A stretch of 64,000 nucleotides of DNA from contig OX442315.1 in the NCBI GenBank assembly GCA_949358305.1, forward strand, positions 13,418,427 to 13,482,426. Direction: 5' to 3'. The translations under genes and the position numbers were made by a program. Below the pieces are notes generated by a model. That model saw only the letters and a program-made list of their open reading frames with translations, searched no databases and was not told the DNA's origin. Below are positions 31,625-43,521 of this stretch, piece by piece (positions within the stretch are counted from its first letter, which is position 1; the number at the start of each line of letters is the position of its first letter). Source of the stretch: Strigamia acuminata (taxonomy: Eukaryota > Arthropoda > Chilopoda > Geophilomorpha > Linotaeniidae).

Positions 31625-33551
31625 TCAAACTGGGATGGAATTAATTCTGCTGGCACAAAATCTCTCTCTCAGCGCTCTCATTACGCTGCCAGGAACGATC
31701 TGATGTTGATCGATGTGTGCTTGCATACCATTACAAAGCTAAACGGAAGGATAAGAAAAATGTTTTGGTGAATTTATTAAACAGCATGTTGCTTTTATTT
31801 ATTTCTACCTTCTCCAGTATTTCTTCAACTGGCATAGATACATCATATTCTATTTCCTTTCCGATGAAACTTCTACCAACAAATAATAATAATTGACTTC
31901 TAATTGAAAACATAAGTTTAAATGTTTATTACTTTAACTTGACTGGTAGTCCACCAGTAAAATACAAATATCGCCGATAACGCTTGGGGAGAATTTTTAT
32001 GAGTGCTAAATTAGAAAAATTAATTACATAAATAACTTTTTTTTGCAATTTTTCACATTAGGTGCATTAAAATGCTTCCAACTTGATTCGTGACATTTCC
32101 CATGTTTACATGTACTCAGTTTTCCAGAAAAGTTATCATCCCGATTTTATTCATCCGGATAACTGTGGGCGTTTACATTGTGACGAGGCAGTCTTCTCCA
32201 TGGCAGCCTGAGGACTGGATACCCAGGGTGGGACCGAACATCACGTAAATAATGGAGACAGGGACTTCGGATTGTTGGTTGTTGGCCTTTAATGCGTTGT
32301 CTAGGGGTCGGAGCACCCATCACCTGTGTCGGCGATGCCAAGAAGGCATGCCACCACCGCAACCGACCCGTCACACACAGGGCATTTGCGCAAGAATGAC
32401 GTAGTCCGGTAACACCTACAGCCCATGTAGCCGCTCATGGAGACTGCAACAGGCACATCGCCATGTTACTGAGGGTCACAGTGGTGAATGGGAGAAGAGT
32501 GGAGTCAGCGCAGTGCATTGCTACCTTGGCTGCCTAAACTGTCTCTCTCTGGCTCTCCTCACCACACCACTTAGTCTATCCCGCAAGGGGGATGACCTTA
32601 GGGCAGTGAGCAGTGTGTGGAGTGACATAGGTCACCATGGATGGCCAAACGGTCACAACATGCTCATAGTTTTCTGGTAAACATGAGGCCACATGTGAAT
32701 TACCCATAATGCACCTAAGTGTTCTTTTTAAATTGTATTTACGTTTTATAAACCACGGATACCAAAATGCTTCTTGAATGTTTCGTGTAAAGAGCGGCAG
32801 GACAGGCTAATTTAATTCAAGTTCTACATCAAATTTAAAATTAAACACTGCGTTTTCAAACATAATTAAAGCTGATTCATACTTACTATTTTCTTATCTT
32901 TAAATTCTTTTAAAACATGACAAATTCCATAGCTTTTTGGGTTATGAACTCTGTAATTGTTGTCACTTAATTTACATTCTCCTTCTCCACCAATTGTTAT
33001 CATAAACTGCCATCCTTCTTTCAAGAGTGCACAAAGCTCTTCCCGGGTGGGTGTGCAGTAATTGAGTGATTGAAATACTCGTCCGGTTGCTATAACACAG
33101 AAAAATATAAATATCATAATCTTATTTTTATTATTATTTATTCGTTATCTTTACCGTTCTTGTAGGTTCTGTTGAAAATAAAACCGATGGGCCTTTCTTT
33201 ACAGGCACTTAGGAGTCTGTAATGCGCATTCATACAATCAATAGAAAACGTTCCGTGATACACATATATAATTGCTGGTCCATCGGGAAGATTTTCCAAT
33301 CCATTCATCTCATAGCCTTAATAAGCAATTAGGAAATTATGTCGTGTTATACAGTGCTATTCAAAGATATGCGTTCAAATACCATGCCATAACCAACTCA
33401 TAAAGTTGCCCCATTTTAGAATACGATCTTTTTCAGCTTCAATTCCAACCTTGGTGTAGCCTTTATTGAATATTAATTGCAATTTGAGGATCCAAATATT
33501 GACTGTCTGTGAGAAGAACACTAGTGCCCAGGTGATTGCAGGGACAATTAG
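31625..33551 (-). CDS. TMEM68-like: TMEM68-like copy E, exon 1 deleted
   Basis: Seven exons: 33551-33383, 33316-33155, 33089-32887, 32807-32744, 32005-31933, 31872-31809, 31738-31625 (TGA). Lengths 169, 162, 203, 64, 73, 64, 114 nt; all phases join and no stop is present. Motifs: W-H-G-Y-E-M, H-G-T-F-S-I-D (H-x5-D), T-I-G-G-E-G-E-C, P-V-L-P-L-F, G-G-L-P-V-K-L. The exon encoding the start codon and first membrane segment is not found up to 38254. Comparison with the duplicated block of copy F shows that about 1.6 kb containing it is missing at about 34575. The gene therefore lacks its native start and promoter; it is a recent pseudogene unless another first exon is used. A solo LTR (32179-32657) lies in the exon 5-6 intron. 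Confidence 0.78.
32179..32657 (-). repeat. Solo LTR with ACAT target duplication
   Basis: 479 bp, TGTGACGAGG...AACGGTCACA, with ACAT at 32175-32178 and 32658-32661. The minus strand carries an ATTAAA-type polyadenylation signal next to the GTCTAGGGG block. Inside an intron of copy E. Confidence 0.82.
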
Positions 33552-34151
33552 CTGATGAGAAAATAAGAAGAAAAGAAATGAAATAAAGCAAAACGCTACC
33601 GGTATCTAAAAAAAAGAACGTGTGCTTAAGACGACACAGAAGAAGTTAAACATCTTGACGTGTAAATTATAATTTCGTAATTTCTTATATTTATTTTCGT
33701 GCCCAATTAAGTATCGTAGTCGATTATGCTTTGAATAAATCACAATCCAGAGGTTGACCAAAAATTCAAATTTAGGCCAAATAAATTCATTCTAAGATCA
33801 AAATCATTTGGCCCAAAAAATAGCCACGTTAGTGATTCCGAATGAGATGTAACTCGAGAGATAAAACGAAATATGTCACGAAAAACAATGAAAACGTTGA
33901 TGATGATGAGTGTTACTAAAGTAACGTCACATTGCGGCGATGTGATTATTGGTGCTAGTTACCATAGATGGCAGTGCTTTTCGTCACATCGCATGCAACA
34001 TCTCTTTCGGAATCACTAGCCTGCCTAAAGAAGTTTAACTTCAAAAGAATGATTTTTCCTTTAAGGTGAAAACTAGGGTTGTGCGGTTATTTCATTTTGC
34101 GAGTGCAGTGCGGTTTCCATAAAACACCGCAATGCATGCGGTATATCGCAA
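33552..34151. other. Duplicated 5' flank of copy E
   Basis: From about 33770 it matches 40200-40540 upstream of copy F, including the left end of a hAT-like element (TAGGGTTGTGCGG at 34076). Non-coding. Confidence 0.7.
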
Positions 34152-34531
34152 GAAGTCGGGTCACTTCATCGAATCCCGTTTCATAGAATGGCGGTTTTTT
34201 TCGATGAAACGTATCGTTTTTTCAAAATTTTCGATGAAACGGTACAGTAAAAAAATCCAAAAACCTGACCTGACCTGACCTAACCTGACCTAACCTAACC
34301 TGACCTAACCTAACCTAACCTGTTCTAACCTAACCTGACCTAGTCTGACCTAACACAACCTAACACAACCACATATCGATAGCCACGTGAATAACGTGAT
34401 GGCCGAAAATTCGATGAAACGTACCGAGCGGAATTTAAATTCGATGAAACGACCCCCGTTTACCCACATTTCAAAAAATGAGAAAAAATTAGAATTCGAT
34501 GAAACGGGATTCGATGAAGTGATCCGACTTG
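34152..34531. repeat. Mutator-like MITE with 9-bp target duplication
   Basis: 380 bp. ATATCGCAA stands on both sides (34143-34151, 34532-34540). Termini AAGTCGGGTCACTTCATCG and the inverse CGATGAAGTGATCCGACTT form inverted repeats of about 35 bp. The matching site near copy F (about 40540) lacks it, so the insertion is later than the duplication. A (CCTAACC/CCTGACC)n telomere-like tract occupies 34262-34370. Confidence 0.85.
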
Positions 34532-35763
34532 ATATCGCAAAAACCGCAAAGATCGCAAAAAACCGCGTAACAGCAAAGGTGCAGAAAGGGTACGATGACT
34601 TGATGAGGAAATAAACTACTTGGCAGTCATGATTATCGATAGCTCATGTATGATGTATGCTTATCTTTATTTTTCAAGTTACCAAACAGTTTAAATACAA
34701 AAAAGAGGAAAGTTTTGCTGATTTAAATTTCAACTGCATTGAAAGTTTGGGTCAAATAATTTATGTTAGAAAGAAAAGATATTTGATTCGTATTATTGTT
34801 TACAACGTAGCTAGAGCGTTGTACTCTACCCGAAATAACACAGATAGGATCGACCAGACAAGAGAAAAATGAAATATCGGCGATCAAGGAAAAAGTCTTT
34901 GAAAACATTTCCGTTGAGCGTCGTGCGACAACACATTAGACACGAAAAAGTTAAAACAGAGAGATAGACCGAAACTAATACTAATCAAATTAGAGAAAAA
35001 GAATTATTTGAATGAAAAACTTTTAAACTGATGAGAGAACGAATGGAATGAACAAGAACCAGAAATTAACCATTGTAAATGCTAAAAAAAAAAGTTAGAT
35101 CTATTGTTTGTGGTGACTTCAAATGTGTTTATTTGAGAACTCACCATATTTCCTAAAATTTAAAAATAAAGAGCAATATTATTTGGACAAAATAATATTA
35201 CAATCTAAGTGTTGGCTTAGCAACAAACTCAACTAATCAGGCTGCAGGGCACATCTTTTGATGTTGCAGCTGGGCACGAATTGGGGGAGGAGCCTCCCTC
35301 TTTCCCTTGGCGCATGCCTAACAGATGTTTTGCACACAACCCAGAGGCGGTTGTGTTTTATCTTTATATTTTTGGGATCTGCGCAGCTTTTCTGAGCAGG
35401 ATTTAGGGTGAGCCAAATTATTTTCGCACACTCTGATCACTCTTGACTCCACTTCCAACCAATTTACAACTCTCGTTCTCCCATTGCCTGTTCGTGCTCC
35501 GTCACCATCTGCAACTGCTGGCTCAAGTTCTTCGCTTCCCGTTCGGCCGGCACGCAACAAGAGACCATTAGACTTATTTGGTTTCCCAGCTGATAAGCGA
35601 TAATATTTTGTTGTATTGATTAATTATTTGCATCTTGTCATGTTCTAAATTCATTTGTTTTATTGACTTTGTTTACACTGTATTTGTGAAAATTCTAGTT
35701 ACTTAACCTTCTGTATCAGTTGTTTTGGTAATTGGAGGGGGATATGCAAAAATGCATGTTATG
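34532..35763. other. Duplicated block, spacer copy 1
   Basis: Matches 42183-44037 apart from insertions in the latter. Open frames at 34657-34872 (plus) and 35318-35560 (minus) are present in both copies but differ mainly at amino-acid-changing sites, so I do not call genes. Confidence 0.6.
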
Positions 35764-35959
35764 TTAACACTAGAACGACCAGAGCGGTCATTTTGACTGC
35801 CACAGCTCTTTTAAACAGCTGTAGCAATAAACCCAGTGGGTTTACAATGCTGTTATTTTTTTACTTTAGCTGATTTATGATGCTTTACATCATAAATCAG
35901 CAAACGTGGCATTTTTCATTAAAAAAAAAGGACGAGGCCGTGGCCAAGGGCAAGGCAGC

Positions 35960-37863
35960 CAAATGAGAATGACGCCACTGAATTGGTTCCTGAGGACCCA
36001 AACCGTGCGATTGCTAGAGATGGCACAGTTTGGGAAATTGTGAATGAAGCTTTGCCTGGTATTGGTAGAAGGGCTCAACACAATGTTTTCACAGATGGTA
36101 GAGTGGGTCCAAGGCCAGCTGCCATGCGAAATGTTTCAAAAGAAAGTGCAAATACTAGGTGCATTCCAAAACGAAGTGTTAGGCGTTTCCTTTCCGTGTT
36201 GTTTTATGGTCGTTTTAGGCCTGTTTAGGAACGTCAAAACAAAAAAAAATTTGTCTTTGTTTTAGCATTTTTGTTTTATGAAATATTTATAAAATATTTA
36301 AAAATCTTTATAAAATGTTCAAATACTGACTAATTTTATTTATTTGTGGACGGAAAATGGCTAGGTTTATAACAGCCGACAAATTCACATCAACAATTGC
36401 GCCAAAATCCAAGCACCATCGATGGCAGCCCTAACACAAATCGTTTCTGCTAAAACGTGTTTTTATACACGTTTTTGTTTCAGCCGTGTTAGCGCCACAG
36501 ACACGGAATTTTTCCGGATGTGACATCATAACTGATAACACGACACGGCTGAAACGGGAGTTTTGGAATGCACCTAGTGCTTTTTCATTATTTGTCGACG
36601 AAAGGATGCTGCGCCATATTTGAAACTGCACAATTGTTGAGGCTCGACAATGGTTGAATAACAATTCATGGGATTTATCATTGGAGGAAATAGAGAAATT
36701 TATTGGTTTACTTTACGCACGGGGTGCTTTTAATTCAAATTTATCTGTAACCAGCTATTGGTCTAATGAATGGAGATTGCCAATTTTTCGAGACACTATG
36801 TCACGATACCAATTCACAGAAATTTCAAAGTTTTTACGTTTTGAAGAAAAGTCCCATCAAAGTGCCCGTTTGAAGGAAGATAAGTTTGCACTTGCATCAC
36901 AAATTTGGGAGCCATTTATAGAAAATTGTCAGATGCATTACAACCCAGGTATAAATATTACTGTTGACGATCAATTGTTTCAGTGTAAAGCCAGGTGTGG
37001 ATTCACACAATATATGAGCAACAAACCGGATAAATTTGGTTTGAAGTTTTGGCTAGCTGCAGATTTAGAAACAAAATATTTAGTAAATGGTTTCCCGTAC
37101 TTGGAGAAAGATGATTCCCGACTTGCTAATAAATCATTGGGGGGGAATATGTTGTTGTGAGAATGATGAAACCATATTTGAAAAAAGGACGAAATACTAC
37201 TGACAATTTTTTTACGTCAGTGTCATTAGCAAATGCATTGCAAAAGAAAAATACGAGCTTAGTGGGGAGCATGAATCGAATACGGCGAGAAGTTTCAGAT
37301 GCGGCAAATGATTCTAGTAGTGAAGTTTTTTCCACTCGTTTCTTTCAAAATCCAGATTCTGCATGCACTCTTTACAGAGCCAAATGTTCCAAAACTGTGT
37401 ATTTTGAGCACAATGCATCCGACAATCGACATTGATGCCAGTGAAAAGAAGAAACCTGAAACAATACTATACTATAATTTGACAAAATGTGGTGTCAATC
37501 GATCAGACGGCGCGGTTCTATACTGTAAAGGCAGCTTCTCGCAGATGGCCTGTTCATGTGTTTTATAATATATTAGACTTAGCACACATAAATGCATATA
37601 TTGTTTACAAGTTGGTAACTAAAGATAATATTCCACGTCGGGATTTTATGTTGAAATTAGTTCGAGAAGTATGTAAATGGACACAGCCTAACCCCACCAA
37701 TATGATTGCAGCGGCCAGTACACCTAGAGACAAAAGTGGCAAAAGAAGTTTGTGCCAGGCCAGTAAATGCAGAAATAAAACGAATTGTGTCTGCAATTTA
37801 TGTAACAATGTGTGTGGTGTGTGCACATCATCAGTAAACATACAATGTGAAAATTGTCGTTAG
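35960..37863 (+). pseudogene. piggyBac transposase pseudogene, copy 1
   Basis: Broken reading frame of a PGBD4-like transposase. N-terminal part V-P-E-D-P-N-R near 35983, then a MITE, then the DDE domain from 36654: F-I-G-L-L-Y-A-R-G, I-T-V-D-D-Q-L-F (first catalytic Asp region), N-K-P-D-K-F-G-L-K-F-W (second Asp follows in A-A-D), T-D-N-F-F-T-S, and a C-terminal cysteine-rich zinc region (C-x4-C...C-x2-C) ending at TAG 37863. Frame breaks lie near 37140 (a G run two bases longer than in copy 2), 37390 (GT lost relative to copy 2) and 37495, where the third Asp region is damaged. Not functional. Confidence 0.85.
36157..36575. repeat. MITE inserted in piggyBac copy 1
   Basis: 419 bp with inverted ends AGGTGCATTCCAAAAC and GTTTTGGAATGCACCT-like sequence. 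The corresponding site in copy 2 (about 45007) is empty, which proves insertion. Flanks ACT and AGT suggest an imperfect 3-bp duplication; superfamily uncertain (PIF/Harbinger possible). Confidence 0.8.
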
Positions 37864-38254
37864 TAAGATATAAATAAAACATATTTTCAAATAAATTATA
37901 ATTATTATATTAAATTGTAACGTGGCATTGTTTTCATTGGCTAAAAATGTTTAAACATTGCTAAAAACGACATTTGTACATAAGCGATCATTATGACCGC
38001 TCTTGGTCTTTCTAGGTAGGGAGAAATTCCGGTCTTTCTAGTGTTAAATAAAAACATTTAAAAAAACATTTTCAAGTGTTGCAGGCAATTTAAGCCTAAA
38101 ACCATTAGACTGAAAAATTCATGGCTAAATAGGAAAGAGTGAAAATCATTATAGAAAAACAATGATACCTGACAAATTGGTATTAATTGATGCAGTTTTT
38201 TTTTAAAAAAAATTTAATACGGTAACTTAAAAAATCAGTGTATTGTTCTTTAAT

Positions 38255-41200
38255 TCAAACTAGGATGGAATTAATTCTGCTGGCACAAAATCTCTCTCTC
38301 AGCGCTCTCATTACGCTGCCGGGAACGATCTGATGCTGATCAATGTGTGCTTGCAAACCATTGCAAAGCTAAGCAGAAAGTGAGGAAAAGTGTTTCAGTT
38401 ATTTTATTAAACAGTGTTTTGCTCTTATTTATTGGTATTTTATACCTTTTCCATTATTTCTTCAACTGGCATAGATACATCATATTCTATTTCTTTTCCG
38501 ATGAAAGTTCTACCAATAAATAATAATGAGTGGTTTCTATTTGAAAACGAGGTTAAATGTTTACTTTAACTTGACTGGTAGACCGCCAGTGAATAACAGA
38601 AATTTCCAATAACGCTTGGGAAGAATTTTTACGAGTGCTAAATTCGAAAAATTAATCATATAAATAAAAAAAATTGAATTTTTTTCTACATTAGGTGCAT
38701 TAAAAGGCTTAAAACTCTCTAAAAACACCTATTGTTGTGTTCTGATTGTATTTACGTTTAATAAACCACGGCAACCAAAATGCTTCTTGAATGTTTCGTG
38801 TAAAGAATGGCAGGACGGGCTAATTTAATTCAAGTTATACATCAAATTAAACACTGCTTTTTAAAACTCAAGCCAAACTGTTTGATACTTACTATTTTCT
38901 TGTCTTTAAATTCTTTTAAAATATGACAAATTCCATATCGTGTCGGGCGATAAACTCTGTAATTATTGTCACTTAATTTACATTCATCTGCTCCACCAAT
39001 TGATAGAGAAAACTGCCAGCCTTCTTTCAGACGTGAACAAACTTCTTCGCGGTCGGGTGAGTGGCAATTTAGTGCACGAAATACTCGTGTGATTACTATT
39101 AATTTGGATATACAATATAGAAAAAAAAACAAATACTGGAATCTCTCTTAGTTTAGTTTTATTTATTTATTTGTTACCATTACTCTTCTGGTAGTTTTTG
39201 TTGACAATAAAACACATAGGGCGTTTATGGTGAGTTTGCGTTTGGAGTCTGTAATGCGCATGTGCTACATCAATAGCAAACGGACCATGGTACATGTATA
39301 CAATAGCTGGTCCCTCGGGAATATTTTCCAATCCATTTATTTCATAGCCTAAACAAGCAATTAGGAAATTATTTTGTGTTATACAGTGCAATACAGGGAT
39401 GTGCGTTCAAATACCATGCCATAACCAACTTATGAAATTGCCCCATTTAAGAATACGTTCCTTTTCAGCTTCAATTCCAGTCTTGGTGTAGCCTTTATTG
39501 AAATTTAATTGCAAGTCGTGAATCCAAAGATTAATTGTTTGTATGAAGAACACTAGTAGCCAAGCGATTAGAGGCATAATTAGCTGATGAGAAAATAATA
39601 AGAGAAAAAAGAAAATCAATAAGTAAAAAGCAAACTGCAAGAAGCATGTAAATATTTAAAGTTGTAGAAGTGTTTCCATTTTGATCTGAGTTGTAGAAAA
39701 ACTGGAACAATAAGTGTTAACACAAGACTTTCTAAAAGTGGGCGGGTTATGTATGTAGATAAGTGGTTCAAGTGTGAACATGGCATGATTGTAGGATTCA
39801 GTTTCTTAGAACTTAGACGTTTCGGTGATCAGAATTGGCCCCCTAGATCGGGTGATTTAACACCATTAGATTTCTTTTTATGGGGTTATTTGAAGTCATA
39901 GGTCTATGTCAACAAGCCCACAACCACCCGTGCATTACAATTCTGATCACCGAAACGAGAGACTACACGATCAGGAAATGTCTCAAGTCTCATGCAGCAA
40001 TTGAATTGTTACACGTTGTCGTATCGTGTAACGCTCCAGTTTTACTAACCCTAAACACGTTTTTGTATCGTGTAACACTCCATTTTCACTAACCCTAAAC
40101 CTAACCCTAAACTCTCAGCTGTCAATTTGTTGTTGTTTCAGGGTTGGAAACAATTTACTGCACAAATGGCGGCGAATTCAAATCTTGCGTTATTTTTGGG
40201 ACACTCTTTATATTTGGCCCAAAAAATAGCCACATTAGTGATTCCGAATGAGATGTAACTCGAGAGATAAAACGAAATATGTCACGAAAAACAACGAAAA
40301 CGTTGATGATGATGAGTGTTACTAAAGTAATGTCACATTGCGGCGATGTGATTATTGGTGCGAGTTTCTCCATAGATGGCAGTGCTTTTCGTCACATCTC
40401 ATGCGACATCTCTTTCGGAATCACTACCGGTAGCCTGTCTAAAGAAGTTTAACTTCAAAAGAATGATTTTTCCTTTAAGGTGAAAACTAGGGTTGTGCGG
40501 TTATTTCATTTTGCGAGTGCAGTGCAGTGCAGTGCGGTATATCGCAAAAACCGCAAAGATGGCAAAAAACCGCGTAACAGCAAAAAACGGCACAGCCACA
40601 AAAATCTGCTTTTATCTGTTTCTATCCGTTTTTATAAGTTTTTTATCGGTTTTTATTCATTTGTTTTTGTTTGTTTTTATTGTTTTTATATCTGTTTTCA
40701 TCTGTTTCTATTCGTTTCTATCAGTTTTTCCTGTTTTTCTATCTGTTTTTCTATCTGTTTTTCTATCTGTTTTTCCTGTTTTTCTATCTGTTTTTCCTGT
40801 TTTTCTATCTGTTTTTCTATCTGTTTTTATCTGTTTCTTGCATTTCCTTGAATGTTTGTATTTGTAAGGTTTTGCAGTTATCTGCGGTTTTGCAGTTACC
40901 TGCTGTTTTGCAGTTATCTGCGGTTTTGCAGTTTTCTGCGGTTTTCTGCGGTTTTGTGGTTTTCTGCGGTTTTCTGCGGTTTTGCGGTTTCTTGCAGTTT
41001 TTTGCGGTTTGCGGTATATCTCGTTGCAGTTTTTGTAAAAATCGCAGCGCGGTTTGGAAATAACAAAACCACGGTGCGATATTTCGCACTCGTACACAAC
41101 CCTACCGGTAGTGGAAACACATGGGAGCGGATAAAATTCAAACGCTTGCCATTTCATGAAAAAGCGGGCTGAAGCTCGCCCGCTTGAACAAAACACAAGC

Positions 41201-41457
41201 TTGCGTTTGCATTCAAAGCTTGTATTCACATGTTCCGATAATACTGTGTGTCATTTACCAGCTAAAGCTTGCTTGTGAGATGTCTAAATATTTCAAACAT
41301 TTATACTTACTACTTGTAGAAAGTTACATAAAAAGATGATTGCCGACCATTTATAAATTAAATGAGCATATGGCGAGTTAAATGAGCTCCACATCGAGTT
41401 ATCAATGTCCCATGAGAAGACATCAATATCTTCAAACGATGTATTAGTTGTCATCAT
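38255..41457 (-). CDS. TMEM68-like: TMEM68-like acyltransferase copy F, intact
   Basis: Exons 41457-41311 (two consecutive ATG), 39583-39415, 39348-39178, 39095-38893, 38819-38756, 38637-38565, 38509-38446, 38368-38255 (TGA). Lengths 147, 169, 171, 203, 64, 73, 64, 114 nt give 334 aa. Motifs: W-D-I-D-N-S-M-W, membrane segments at the ends of exon 1 and start of exon 2, W-H-G-Y-E-I, H-G-P-F-A-I-D (H-x5-D), S-I-G-G-A-D-E-C, P-V-L-P-F-F, G-G-L-P-V-K-L, ending H-I-D-Q-H-Q-I-V-P-G-S. Nearly identical to copies E and G over shared exons. Intron 1 holds a hAT-like element (40488-41104) and a mariner fragment. Likely an active ER acyltransferase; substrate unknown. Confidence 0.88.
39819..39960 (+). 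pseudogene. Mariner-family transposase fragment within a small hairpin
   Basis: At 39836-39945 one frame reads W-P-P-R-S-G-D-L-T-P-L-D-F-F-L-W-G-Y-L-K-S, a stop, then V-Y-V-N-K-P, the third catalytic Asp region of IS630/mariner transposases. It is bracketed by inverse copies of TTTCGGTGATCAGAATT (39820-39836, 39940-39956). Dead remnant in intron 1 of copy F. Confidence 0.75.
40488..41104. repeat. hAT-like element with internal tandem repeats
   Basis: Ends TAGGGTTGTGCGG and inverse CACAACCCTA, near-matching flanks GTGAAAAC (40480-40487) and GTGGAAAC (41111-41118). Inside are CTGTTTTTCTAT repeats (40720-40840) and TTTTGCAGTTATCTGCGG-type repeats (40865-41015). Long frames over these repeats are low-complexity artefacts. 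Confidence 0.65.
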
Positions 41458-42698
41458 TATCTGTCAACAAAATAATTTAAAACATATCTTTTCGAGAATT
41501 TTTTTTTCTGTGTTATTTTAAATCTTATTTATGAAGAAATATTTCAATGAGTTTTTGGTTACGTTTAATTCAAATAAACGATCTTTGTATGCATGCCAAA
41601 TTAGGTCGCTTTTGGCAGGTGCGGTCTGTACCACACTGCCGGCGAATCCTGTTTTTACCGAAATGTTGAAATAAATATGTACGAATTATTTCCAATCAGA
41701 AATAACCCAAAACGAGCTTCAAAGTCGATTTCAGATGTCAAAAATCTTGGAAATTGGCATAATTTTCTATAAATTTTAATTATATCTTTAGAATATCTCG
41801 TAAATTATTCATTTAGGCGTTTTTAATTTTAAAAAACCAAAAAAATCAATTTTTTCACTTCTACTGTCATGTCTCAATTTATATTGGCATGCCGATATAA
41901 GCTTTGTAACTAAAATTTCCAAAAGTTGGTAATTTCATGCCACTTAAAGCATATGTGGTGAGTATCACTTACTTTATGCATCTACTTATGTATAATGTTG
42001 ATGTATTACAATAAAAATTCACGCCAATTTTGCAATTCAATGTTACAGTTTGAATGAATTGAAAACTAATAACAATACCAAGAATTAAAACATGTGTTAT
42101 GAGTGTTTTTTGTGAGCTGTAACTCTTATACATCTTGTGCTGATGAAATCATCTTGAATGCAAGCAGAAATTATCAGCGCAAGGTGCAGATAGGGTATAA
42201 TGAGGAAATAAACTACATGGCAGTCATGATTTTTGATAGCTCATGTATGATATATGCTTATCTTTATTTTTCAAGTTACCAAAGAGTTTAAATACAAAAG
42301 AGAGGAAAGTTTTGCCGATTTAAATTTCAACTGCATTGATAGTTTGTATCAAATAATCTATATTAGAAAGAAAAGATATTTGATTCGTATTATTTTTTAC
42401 AATGTAGCTAGAGCGTTGTACTCTACCCGAGATAACACAGATATAATCGACCAGACAAGAGAAAAATGAAATGTCGGCGATCAAGGAAAAAGTCTTTGCA
42501 AACATTTCCGTTGAGCGCCGTACGACAACACATTAGACAGGAAAAAGTTAAAACAGAGAGATAGACCGAAACTAATACTAATCAAATTAGAGAAAAAGAA
42601 TTATTTGAAGGGAAAAATTTTAAACTAATGTGAGAACGAAAGGAATGAACAAGAACCAGAAATTAACCATTGTAAATGGGTAAAAAAAAAGTTAGGTC

Positions 42699-43153
42699 TA
42701 GGCATGTGCGAATTTGCGATTAATCGCAATGCGATTTTTTTTGGTTGAATATCGCAGCTATTTAATTCACTAGCTGTTGTTTGCGATATATCGCACATGC
42801 GAATTATTGCGAATTATTGCGATTATTGCGATTATTGCGATTTAACAAAAATCGCATATAGTGGAGTGTGGGTGGACCAACAATGCTAAATTTTCTTTTC
42901 TTTTCACATTTGTTATTTCAATTTGGTTTTAAATAAACTTTTTTTTAGTAAATAAATTCAATCAATTGCGATAAATTGCGTTATCTTGCGATATTGCGAT
43001 ATCTTGATATTGCAAATTATTGCGAATTATTGCGATTATTGCGAATTATTGCGATTATATCGCGATATATCGTGAATGCAATATATCGCAAAAAAATCGC
43101 AACAATCCAATATCGCAATCGCATTCGCGACAAAAATTAATCGCACAAGCCTA
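42699..43153. repeat. hAT MITE with 8-bp target duplication
   Basis: 455 bp, ends TAGGCATGTGCGA and inverse TCGCACAAGCCTA, flanked by GTTAGGTC (42691-42698 and 43154-43161). Rich in ATTGCGATT-type repeats. The site is empty in the other block (about 35105). Confidence 0.88.
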
Positions 43154-43327
43154 GTTAGGTCTATTGTTTGACACCCTTTTGTTTGTGGTGACCTCAAATG
43201 TGTTGATTTGAGAACTCACTATATTTCCTATTATTTAAAAATAAAGAGCAATATTATTTGGACAAAATAATATTACAATCTAAGTTTTGGCTTAGCAACA
43301 AACTCAACCAATCACACTGCAGGGCAC

Positions 43328-43521
43328 TGGAGTGTTCTGACTCCATTTTGTTTTCTTGTTAAATTGTGACGCGCCTGACCCTGAGAGCGCCCCCTGTACC
43401 TTTTTTGTTTAATAAATCACTCATGTAAATTTTTCACCTAAGCATGACTGCTTTTTGACCACCTCTACACTTTGCATCCACTTTCATCTTTTTACTGTAC
43501 ATCGCGACTGAAAACACATTA
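43328..43521. repeat. 194-bp insertion with GGCAC duplication
   Basis: GGCAC flanks it (43323-43327, 43522-43526); the other block (about 35250) has one GGCAC and no insert. It contains TTTAATAAATCACTC, resembling an LTR polyadenylation region, but the end is TTA, not CA. Class unknown. Confidence 0.65.

Larger units (their letters stand above)
35768..38043 (+). mobile_element. piggyBac element, copy 1
   Basis: 2,276 bp flanked by TTAA (35764-35767, 38044-38047), the piggyBac target. Left end CACTAGAACGACCAGAGCGG; right end inward CACTAGAAAGACCGG with an inner CCTAGAAAGACCAAGAGCGG repeat. It encodes a broken transposase on the plus strand and carries a MITE at 36157-36575. Sequence outside both TTAA sites is shared with copy 2, so the pair arose by segmental duplication. 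Confidence 0.9.

Noticed and set aside
34262-34370. Telomere-like CCTAACC/CCTGACC tract as a chromosome end or fusion point
   Set aside because: It lies wholly inside a MITE with a 9-bp duplication, and the paralogous site lacks it.
34657-34872. 71-codon plus-strand frame, also present at 42254-42469
   Set aside because: Preserved in both duplicated blocks, but by my count about ten of thirteen substitutions change the amino acid, so there is no sign of coding constraint. Explained by the segmental duplication.
35318-35560. 80-codon minus-strand frame, repeated at 43592-43834
   Set aside because: Same reasoning: differences are mostly non-synonymous and there is no recognised domain.
40480-41229. 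Long Phe/Ser- or Lys/Thr-rich frames on both strands
   Set aside because: Produced by CTGTTTTTCTAT and TTTTGCAG tandem repeats inside a hAT-like element.
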